From: Paramuribaculum sp.
Lineage (GTDB): Bacteria; Bacteroidota; Bacteroidia; Bacteroidales; Muribaculaceae
DNA: 5,012 nucleotides
Reading direction: 5' to 3'
NCBI GenBank assembly: GCA_029062075.1
Contig: JAIDQW010000341.1
Span: 1-5,012, forward strand
In this document: piece after piece, positions 1 through 5,012 of the stretch
Layout of the letters: every line of letters starts with the position of its first letter
How positions within the stretch are numbered: position 1 is the stretch's first letter
Notes under the pieces: model-generated
Database searches by the model: none
The model's input: only the letters and a program-made list of their open reading frames with translations
Told to the model about the DNA's origin: nothing
Position numbers and translations under genes: made by a program

Positions 1-970
1 CAATTTTAGATATTGTAGCATCATCACCCTGAAGATCAAGAATCCTTTCACGAATCGGTAATGTGATCTTCAAAATATCCTCGGCGAGCTGCTTTTTAAG
101 GTCACCATAGCGGATACTGCAATCAGCATAGGCATCGCGGTAATGCTTAACAATTTCAGGTGTAGATGTAAGTTCAAGAAGAGTAAAGAGATTTTCTACA
201 GGCTGACTCACCGACTGATTCGGTTCTTTCGGACCTTCATCTGTAACAGCCCTCATCACTTTCTTTCTAAGAGTCTTTTCATCATCAATCAGATATATGC
301 AGTTACCCTCGCTCTTACCCATTTTGCCTGAGCCATCCAGTCCGGGGACCTTAACAGGTGCGCCACCAAAGTCAAAATTCTGTGGTTCCGGAAACAAATC
401 CACATTATAAAATGAGTTAAATCTTCTCGCAAATCGTCTTGTCAGCTCAAGATGCTGCTCCTGGTCTTTACCTACAGGCACTTTGTTTGCCTTTTGAATA
501 AGAATATCCACTGCCATAAGAGTGGGGTAAGTAAGAAGTCCTGCGCTGACTCGTTTATTAGAATCATTACCAATGATTTCCTTTTCAATGTCATCGCCTT
601 CAGATTTAATGCCGAGCTGCTTACGAGCCTTATCCTTAAAAGAAGCCGTGCGCATCAGTTCCCCGATACCAACATGCATGTTAAGCAGAAGATACATCTC
701 GCTTACCTCAGGCACATCGCTCTGAACAAAAATAGTAGCTTTCTCAGGATCAAGTCCAGCCGCAAGGTATTCGGCAATGATATTCTTAACATTGGCATGA
801 AGCTTATCCGGATCTGTGGATGTTGTGAGGGCATGCAGATCTGCGATAAAGAAATTACTGTCGTAATCTTCCTGCATACGCACAAATTTACTGAGAGCAC
901 CAAAGTAGTTGCCCAAATGAAGATTGCCGGTAGCCCTTATGCCACTAAGCACTATTTCTTTCTGACTCAT
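1..970 (-). CDS. trpS: Tryptophanyl-tRNA synthetase, nearly complete (C-terminal end outside window)
   Basis: Class Ic aminoacyl-tRNA synthetase of the cytoplasm; it joins tryptophan to tRNA-Trp using ATP. The reading frame is open from the ATG at 970 to the left edge, giving 323 codons with no stop. The family usually has about 330-360 residues, so only a short C-terminal tail is missing. Seen in the sequence: the Rossmann-fold start with the HIGH-type motif GNLHLGNY (residues 15-22), FIADLHALTT (41-50), the tryptophan/ATP-site stretch LLTYPTLMAVDIL (145-157) followed by VPVGKDQEQHLE (164-175), and the KMSKS loop in the form GKMGKS (215-220). Ser is replaced by Gly in that loop, which as I recall is common in Bacteroidota. 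An acidic, lysine-rich segment (about residues 119-140) precedes LLTYP and looks longer than in compact TrpRSs. The ATG at 970 is chosen because it directly precedes the conserved N-terminus; only a weak GAG lies upstream. The gene follows the GH125 gene by 58 nt and may have its own promoter. Confidence 0.97.
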   Translation of the reverse strand, partial: MSQKEIVLSGIRATGNLHLGNYFGALSKFVRMQEDYDSNFFIADLHALTTSTDPDKLHANVKNIIAEYLAAGLDPEKATIFVQSDVPEVSEMYLLLNMHVGIGELMRTASFKDKARKQLGIKSEGDDIEKEIIGNDSNKRVSAGLLTYPTLMAVDILIQKANKVPVGKDQEQHLELTRRFARRFNSFYNVDLFPEPQNFDFGGAPVKVPGLDGSGKMGKSEGNCIYLIDDEKTLRKKVMRAVTDEGPKEPNQSVSQPVENLFTLLELTSTPEIVKHYRDAYADCSIRYGDLKKQLAEDILKITLPIRERILDLQGDDATISKI

Positions 971-1005
971 ATCTCAATATTATCGAAAAAGCGTTTGATT
1001 AATGA

Positions 1006-1020
1006 AACTTGCGCAAAGTT
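1006..1020. repeat. Short inverted repeat overlapping the putative trpS promoter
   Basis: AACTT and AAGTT form 5-nt arms around GCGCA, with the perfect 8-nt palindrome TTGCGCAA in the + strand near the centre. It covers the putative -7 element and start point. No T-run follows on the minus strand, so it is not a typical intrinsic terminator. It could be an operator half-site pair or simply chance; the arms are short. Confidence 0.3.
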
Positions 1021-1046
1021 AACAAAAATCACAGAGAATTAAGCAA
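1014..1046 (-). promoter_or_regulatory. Possible Bacteroidota-type sigma promoter for trpS
   Basis: On the minus strand TAACTTTG (1021 to 1014) matches the Bacteroides -7 consensus TAnnTTTG. A TTG at 1046-1044, separated from it by 22 nt, could be the -33 element, although the full TTTG is not present. Initiation would fall near base 1008, giving a leader of about 38 nt before the trpS ATG. The -33 part lies inside the last codons of the GH125 gene. The match is short and could be chance, but it is in the only intergenic gap with room for a promoter. Confidence 0.45.
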
Positions 1047-2465
1047 CTCAAGCTTGCCGTCATCAATAAGTGTGAGAATAAGTTCTCCGAAAAGAGTATT
1101 CTGCCAGGCAAACCATGAGCGGGTAAAGTCGTTTGAATCATCAACATTGAAACTTTCGTGCATAAATCCCGTTCCTGCGTCTGTGTTCATCAACATTCTC
1201 ACACACTCAGCTATCTCCTCATCATTATCAGATGTAAATGCTTTCATCATTATACTCATAGGCCACGCATACGAGTATCCTACATGAGGTCCTCCAATAC
1301 CATCACCTGCCTTTCCTGAAAAGAAGTAGGGATTTGCCGTGCTCCAAACAAAGTTGCGTGTGTTACGATAAACCAGGTCATCTTTATCCACATCTCCGAG
1401 ATATGGCATCGCGAGCAGCGACGGCACATTTGCATCGTCCATCAGCATGTGGTTACCAAACCCGTCAACTTCATAAGCATATATTTCACCGAACTGCGGA
1501 TGATTATATACGGCATAGTTTTTCAACGCATCCGCAACTTCGTTTGCAAGTTCCGCACATTTATCAGCCCTCTCCTTATCATTGTTCACCTCATAGAGAA
1601 TTTCCGACATTTTGCCAAGTGTTGTTACGGCAAAAAAGTTGGACGGAACAAGATACTGAAAAGTAGTAGCATCATCGCTGGGACGAAAACATGAAACAAT
1701 TAATCCACAACCGCTCACCGGGGGACCCCAGCCCACATTATTAAGAGTGTCAAGTGCCCTATCAGTGCGCCTAAGAAATCTATAAGGTCCTTTAGGATCA
1801 TTTTTTCTTTGCTGCTCGGTGAATGTCTGCAAAATCAAATCAACTGCTTTAAGCCAGTTTTCATCAAACACCGAGGAATCACCTGTGCGCTTCCAGTACT
1901 CGTAAGCAAGGCGAACAGGATAGCAGAGTGAATCAATCTCCCATTTCCGCTCATGTACCTCCGGCACCATTTTTGTGTAGTCGCTCTGCCACTCACCACC
2001 TGTAGGACCGTCATTGAACGCATTTGCATAGGGATCTATAAGAATAGATTTGAACTGCCTGCGTATAACTCCTTCAATCATAGCTTTCAGTGCATCGTCC
2101 TGTGAAGCGAATCTCACATACGGATACACCTGAGCAGCAGAATCCCTGAGCCACATGGCATGAATATCTCCGGTAATTACGAAAGTGTCATTTTTACCAT
2201 CAACGCTATCTGTTCTAAAAAATACCGTAGTATCAAGCGTATTGGGGAAGCAGTTCTCAAACATCTTTGCCAGTTTGGGATTTTTCAACTGACTCGTAAC
2301 CGCTTTAATCTGAGCCTCAACCGCAGGTGAAACAAACAGCCTTTTCTCAATCGGCGGACGATTTCCCGATACGACTGTATTATCCGAAACGCAAACCGAA
2401 GATGCGCCGGCCTTCAATGAGCCTAAAGCCAATACACAAAGAAACAGATATTTGAGCCTAATCAT
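1029..2465 (-). CDS. Secreted GH125 family exo-alpha-1,6-mannosidase (metal-independent; formerly DUF1237)
   Basis: A 478-residue protein with a signal peptide, so expected in the periplasm or at the cell surface. The rest is a single (alpha/alpha)6-barrel-type domain of glycoside hydrolase family 125. Known members remove terminal non-reducing alpha-1,6-linked mannose from N-glycans or mannan with inversion and without metal. Family blocks visible in order: GDIHAMWLRDSAAQV (99-113), WQSDYTK (159-165), WEIDSLCYP (175-183), VSGCGLIVSCFRPSDDA (250-266), VPSNFFA (273-279), DDANVPSLLAMPYLG (343-357), GPHVGYSYAWPMSI (392-405), GTGFMHESF (431-439), SWFAWQNTLFGELI (450-463). Glu437 of HESF (codon 1155-1157) is the likely general base. 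From remembered acid/base spacing in the Clostridium and Streptococcus enzymes, the general acid is likely one of the two Asp in RPSDDA (264-265, codons 1671-1676). Seven Cys occur after the predicted cleavage site. The ATG at 2465 is chosen because it puts the signal peptide at the N-terminus; a TTG six codons earlier overlaps the leuB stop. It lies 14 nt after leuB with no visible promoter, so probably co-transcribed. Confidence 0.93.
   Translation of the reverse strand: MIRLKYLFLCVLALGSLKAGASSVCVSDNTVVSGNRPPIEKRLFVSPAVEAQIKAVTSQLKNPKLAKMFENCFPNTLDTTVFFRTDSVDGKNDTFVITGDIHAMWLRDSAAQVYPYVRFASQDDALKAMIEGVIRRQFKSILIDPYANAFNDGPTGGEWQSDYTKMVPEVHERKWEIDSLCYPVRLAYEYWKRTGDSSVFDENWLKAVDLILQTFTEQQRKNDPKGPYRFLRRTDRALDTLNNVGWGPPVSGCGLIVSCFRPSDDATTFQYLVPSNFFAVTTLGKMSEILYEVNNDKERADKCAELANEVADALKNYAVYNHPQFGEIYAYEVDGFGNHMLMDDANVPSLLAMPYLGDVDKDDLVYRNTRNFVWSTANPYFFSGKAGDGIGGPHVGYSYAWPMSIMMKAFTSDNDEEIAECVRMLMNTDAGTGFMHESFNVDDSNDFTRSWFAWQNTLFGELILTLIDDGKLELLNSL
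2403..2465 (-). other. Predicted Sec signal peptide of the GH125 protein
   Basis: Residues 1-21 of the GH125 protein show a short basic n-region (Arg3, Lys5), a hydrophobic core YLFLCVLALGSL (6-17) and an A-G-A motif at 19-21 suitable for signal peptidase I cleavage before Ser22. The cysteine at position 10 sits in the middle of the core and has no lipobox around it. Cys25 is preceded by SSV, which also is not a lipobox, so a lipoprotein is unlikely. Export to the periplasm is inferred. Confidence 0.8.
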
Positions 2466-2479
2466 ATAGTTAAATAGTA

Positions 2480-3541
2480 TCAATGAGAAGCGATATACTC
2501 GGTTATCCAGTCACCGACAGCCTGTGTTCCATAACACTCCTTACACTCTGCCTGAAGATCCGGTGTACGCACAAAATTATCCATTGACGCATTAACTGCA
2601 GTTCTTACTGCTGCTGCCTCATCTTTCAAATCAAAATAGTCAAAAAGCATCGCAACTGATAGAATCTGTGCGAGAGGATTTGCAATATCCTGTCCGGCAG
2701 CCTGGGGCCAAGAGCCATGAATCGGTTCAAACACAGGAGTACTTTCCCCTATGCTCGCAGAAGGGAGTAATCCCATGGAGCCGGAAATCACACTACCTTC
2801 ATCCGTGAGAATATCTCCGAAAGTATTTTCAGTCACAATCACGTCAAAAAAGCGCGGCTCCTGAATCATTTTCATAGCGGCGTTGTCAACGTACATAAAG
2901 TCTGTTACGACATCAGGATATTCCGTTGCCATTTCTTTGGCAATCTTTCTCCACAACCGGCTTGATGCAAGCACATTCGCTTTATCTACAACTGTGAGAT
3001 GCCTGCGTCTGCGCAAAGCATATTCATAAGCGACTTTCAATATTCGTTCAATTTCCTCACGGGTATATATGCAGGTGTCGAAAGCACGGTCGTCACTCTC
3101 AAATTTTTCTCCAAAGTACAACCCTCCGGTGAGTTCCCTTATACATAAAAAATCTGCATCTTTCACCAACTCCTTACGCAGCGGAGATTTATCTATAGCG
3201 CAGGGAAATGTTTGAATCGGACGTATATTGGCAAACAAACCAAGCTTTTTGCGCATAGCGAGCAGCCCCTGCTCGGGACGCACTTTTGCATCGGGATTGT
3301 TATCGAACCTCAAATCCCCAACAGCTGAAAAGAGAACCGCATCTGAATTTTTACAAATTTCATAGGTCTCTTCCGGGAAAGGATTACCTGTAGCATCAAT
3401 CGCAGCCGCTCCAACCGGTGCATATTCAAAACTAACTTTGTGACCGAATTTATCACAAATAGCTTTCATTACCTTTACACCAACTTTAGATATTTCCGGT
3501 CCGATACCATCACCGGGCAATACCGCTATTTTCAGTTCCAT
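2480..3541 (-). CDS. leuB: 3-isopropylmalate dehydrogenase
   Basis: Cytoplasmic beta-decarboxylating dehydrogenase of leucine synthesis: 3-isopropylmalate to 2-oxoisocaproate (via spontaneous decarboxylation) with reduction of NAD+, needing Mg2+ or Mn2+. At 353 residues it has the family length. Seen: LPGDGIGPE (8-16), the substrate arginines Arg97, Arg107 and Arg135, [10 protein letters not shown] (135-144) with Tyr142, Lys187 in VVDKANV, and metal ligands Asp219, Asp243 and Asp247 (YVDNAAM and [10 protein letters not shown]), then [10 protein letters not shown] (254-263) and [12 protein letters not shown] (272-283). Numbering runs two ahead of the Thermus enzyme, whose NAD-selecting Asp278 is Gln280 here. 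The start is the ATG at 3541, because [12 protein letters not shown] is the normal N-terminus. An upstream in-frame ATG at 3586 would add 15 non-conserved residues overlapping leuD. It begins 10 nt after leuD and ends 14 nt before the GH125 gene. No strong ribosome binding site is visible. Confidence 0.97.
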   Translation of the reverse strand: MELKIAVLPGDGIGPEISKVGVKVMKAICDKFGHKVSFEYAPVGAAAIDATGNPFPEETYEICKNSDAVLFSAVGDLRFDNNPDAKVRPEQGLLAMRKKLGLFANIRPIQTFPCAIDKSPLRKELVKDADFLCIRELTGGLYFGEKFESDDRAFDTCIYTREEIERILKVAYEYALRRRRHLTVVDKANVLASSRLWRKIAKEMATEYPDVVTDFMYVDNAAMKMIQEPRFFDVIVTENTFGDILTDEGSVISGSMGLLPSASIGESTPVFEPIHGSWPQAAGQDIANPLAQILSVAMLFDYFDLKDEAAAVRTAVNASMDNFVRTPDLQAECKECYGTQAVGDWITEYIASH

Positions 3542-3551
3542 TATAATTATC

Positions 3552-4154
3552 TTACTTAGTTCGTTGATTATTTTCCCATTCCTCAATATCCTCTTTATGG
3601 GAGAGTAAATATCCTATATCATCCAGTCCTTCCATCAAACACTGTTTTTTGTAAGGATTGATATCAAATTTTTCGGTATTGCCGGTTGCGAGGTTTGTGA
3701 CAGTCTGAGCCTGTAAATCCACTTTAACCTCAGTTGCAGGGTCTTTTTCAATCGAATCGAAAAGTTCTTCCAAAAACTTAGGAGATACCACAACCGGAAG
3801 CACAAAATTATTGAGCTCGTTATTTTTATGGATATCTGCAAAAAAACTTGAAATAACAACTTTGAACCCATAATCGGCAATAGCCCACGCTGCATGCTCT
3901 CTGCTTGAACCACATCCGAAATTTTTACCGGCGACCAAAATACACCCTCTATACTTCGGATTATTCAACGGGAAATCTGCGACGGGATTATTTTCCGAAT
4001 CAAAACGCCAGTCTCTGAACAAGTTTTCACCGAAACCTTCGCGTGAAGTGGCTCTGAGAAATCTTGCAGGTATAATCTGGTCTGTATCAACATTTTCAAT
4101 CGGCAGAGGCACACATGTGGACTGCACTATATCAAATCGGGGATTATTTTTCAT
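3552..4154 (-). CDS. leuD: 3-isopropylmalate dehydratase small subunit
   Basis: Small (swivel-domain) subunit of isopropylmalate isomerase. With LeuC it interconverts 2- and 3-isopropylmalate through 2-isopropylmaleate in the cytoplasm. At 200 residues it has the usual length of the bacterial LeuD type. Seen: [13 protein letters not shown] (21-33), [13 protein letters not shown] (76-88), which is the substrate-binding loop equivalent to aconitase domain 4, [12 protein letters not shown] (101-112), and GLDDIGYLL near the C-terminus (176-184). The ATG at 4154 precedes the conserved beginning directly; an AAGG lies 3 nt before it, a weak and very close Shine-Dalgarno-like match. The gene follows leuC by 17 AT-rich nt and precedes leuB by 10 nt, consistent with a leuCDB transcript. 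Nothing unusual in composition or length. Confidence 0.97.
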   Translation of the reverse strand: MKNNPRFDIVQSTCVPLPIENVDTDQIIPARFLRATSREGFGENLFRDWRFDSENNPVADFPLNNPKYRGCILVAGKNFGCGSSREHAAWAIADYGFKVVISSFFADIHKNNELNNFVLPVVVSPKFLEELFDSIEKDPATEVKVDLQAQTVTNLATGNTEKFDINPYKKQCLMEGLDDIGYLLSHKEDIEEWENNQRTK

Positions 4155-4171
4155 ACACCTTATATTATATA

Positions 4172-5012
4172 TTACATATCCTCACGAGGGTCTTTAATAA
4201 CACCATGCACAGCCGCCGCTGCCGCCACAAGAGGCCCTGCAAGTACTGTTCTGGCACCGGGACCCTGCCGGCCCTCAAAATTACGGTTTGAAGTAGATAC
4301 TGCAAGCTTTCCTGCAGGCACCTTATCATCGTTCATGGCAAGACAAGCCGAGCAGCCCGGTTGCCTGATTTCAAAACCTGCATCTTTCAGTATTTTATCC
4401 AATCCTTCTTCTCTTATCTGTTTCTCTACTGCCCATGACCCCGGCACAAGCCAAGCGGTGACATCCGGGGATTTCTTTTTACCTTTCACATAACCTGCAA
4501 AGGCACGGAAATCTTCGATTCTGCCATTAGTGCAGCTTCCGAGAAATACATAATCTACCGGAGTATCCTTCAGACTCTGTCCAGGTCTAAAACCCATATA
4601 GTTGAGCGATTGCTCAAAGCTTGCTTTAGCGGCAGGCTCCTCCGGCGGCAGGGGCACAGTCTCGCTGATTCCTATTCCCATTCCCGGGTTAGTACCGAAT
4701 GTAACCCTCGGTTCAATGTCTTTCGCATCAAAAACTATCTCTTGATCAAATACCGCATCTTTATCAGACGGTAAACTTTTCCAATACTCCACTGCCTTGT
4801 CCCATTCCTCACCGGAGGGTGCAAAATCCCTACCGTTCAAGTAAGCGATAGTAGTGTCATCCGGAGCAATAAGTCCTCCACGCGCACCCATTTCAATTGA
4901 AAGATTGCACAGTGTCATTCTCTGCTCCATATTAAGAGAGCGAATAGCTTCTCCGGCATATTCAACAAAGTAACCGGTTGCTCCGCCGGTTGTCATCTTT
5001 GCTATTATATAC
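4172..5012 (-). CDS. leuC: 3-isopropylmalate dehydratase large subunit, C-terminal part (start outside window)
   Basis: Aconitase-superfamily large subunit of isopropylmalate isomerase; it carries the [4Fe-4S] cluster that activates the substrate. 280 codons are present. The frame stays open to the right edge with conserved residues (YIIAK) before the Met at 4996, so that Met is internal. By alignment to E. coli LeuC from memory, roughly 187 N-terminal residues are missing. Seen: [65 protein letters not shown]. The three cluster cysteines are all present: codons at 4532-4534, 4352-4354 and 4343-4345. Their spacing of 60 and 3 residues equals that of E. coli Cys347, Cys407 and Cys410. The C-terminus ([12 protein letters not shown] and a short charged tail) is complete, with TAA at 4172-4174. 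It is the first leu gene visible; any leader, attenuator or leuA would be upstream, outside the window. Confidence 0.97.
   Translation of the reverse strand, partial: YIIAKMTTGGATGYFVEYAGEAIRSLNMEQRMTLCNLSIEMGARGGLIAPDDTTIAYLNGRDFAPSGEEWDKAVEYWKSLPSDKDAVFDQEIVFDAKDIEPRVTFGTNPGMGIGISETVPLPPEEPAAKASFEQSLNYMGFRPGQSLKDTPVDYVFLGSCTNGRIEDFRAFAGYVKGKKKSPDVTAWLVPGSWAVEKQIREEGLDKILKDAGFEIRQPGCSACLAMNDDKVPAGKLAVSTSNRNFEGRQGPGARTVLAGPLVAAAAAVHGVIKDPREDM

Noticed and set aside
452..1042. A 196-codon open frame on the + strand opposite trpS
   Set aside because: It is in codon register with trpS, so it stays open simply because trpS lacks TTA, CTA and TCA codons there. The translation shows no recognisable domain, and the opposite strand encodes an unmistakable TrpRS.
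1009..1694. Several + strand open frames opposite the GH125 gene
   Set aside because: They are short, overlap each other in different frames, resemble no family I know, and lie over strongly conserved GH125 coding sequence.
2466..2483. Upstream TTG start for the GH125 gene, overlapping the leuB stop as TTGA
   Set aside because: It would add six residues before the natural signal peptide n-region. The ATG at 2465 fits better, although translational coupling through the TTG cannot be fully excluded.
3542..3586. Upstream ATG giving LeuB a 15-residue N-terminal extension
   Set aside because: The extension overlaps the end of leuD, is not conserved in the family as I know it, and the ATG at 3541 gives the canonical N-terminus.
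4155..4171. AT-rich TATATAATATA run between leuC and leuD as a promoter or terminator
   Set aside because: It has no GC-rich stem, no full promoter element and only 17 nt; AT-rich sequence before a start codon is normal in this group.
4276..4283. TAATTTTG on the minus strand inside leuC, matching the -7 consensus, as an internal promoter for leuD
   Set aside because: No TTTG or TTG element is found at the right distance, it lies within conserved leuC codons, and such short AT-rich matches are expected by chance.
1..5012. Search for CRISPR repeats, tRNA or rRNA genes, insertion sequences, toxin-antitoxin or defence genes
   Set aside because: Nothing of this kind was seen; nearly all of the window is occupied by five recognisable metabolic or housekeeping genes.

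Overview
The window is a compact, gene-dense, single-strand stretch of a bacterial chromosome, almost certainly from the phylum Bacteroidota, order Bacteroidales. Three things suggest this. The protein sequences resemble, from memory, the Bacteroides/Prevotella-type LeuB and TrpRS (HGSWPQ in LeuB, KMGKS in TrpRS). The gene starts lack strong Shine-Dalgarno sequences. A TAnnTTTG promoter-like element lies in the only larger gap. The genus cannot be named from the sequence.

All genes lie on the minus strand, so transcription runs from the right end to the left. In order: leuC (3' part only, its start is beyond base 5012), leuD, leuB, a secreted glycoside hydrolase family 125 (GH125) exo-alpha-mannosidase, and trpS (its last codons are beyond base 1). 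Gaps are 17 nt (leuC-leuD), 10 nt (leuD-leuB), 14 nt (leuB-GH125) and 58 nt (GH125-trpS). The first four genes look like one transcription unit. trpS may have its own promoter in the 58-nt gap, the only place where I see a plausible one. I see no hairpin-plus-T-run terminator in any gap.

leuC and leuD encode the two subunits of isopropylmalate isomerase, and leuB encodes the next enzyme, 3-isopropylmalate dehydrogenase. Together they convert 2-isopropylmalate to the 2-oxoisocaproate precursor of leucine. The synthase gene leuA (or a cimA-like gene) is not in the window. GH125 is a catabolic, exported enzyme expected to remove terminal alpha-1,6-mannose from glycans, so its place behind leuB is functionally unexpected. 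trpS charges tRNA-Trp.

There are no RNA genes, mobile elements, CRISPR arrays or long repeats that I can see. I found no evidence of an undescribed system. The points worth a second look are modest: the leuB-GH125 linkage, a cofactor-site substitution in LeuB, an acidic segment in TrpRS, and a short inverted repeat over the putative trpS promoter.
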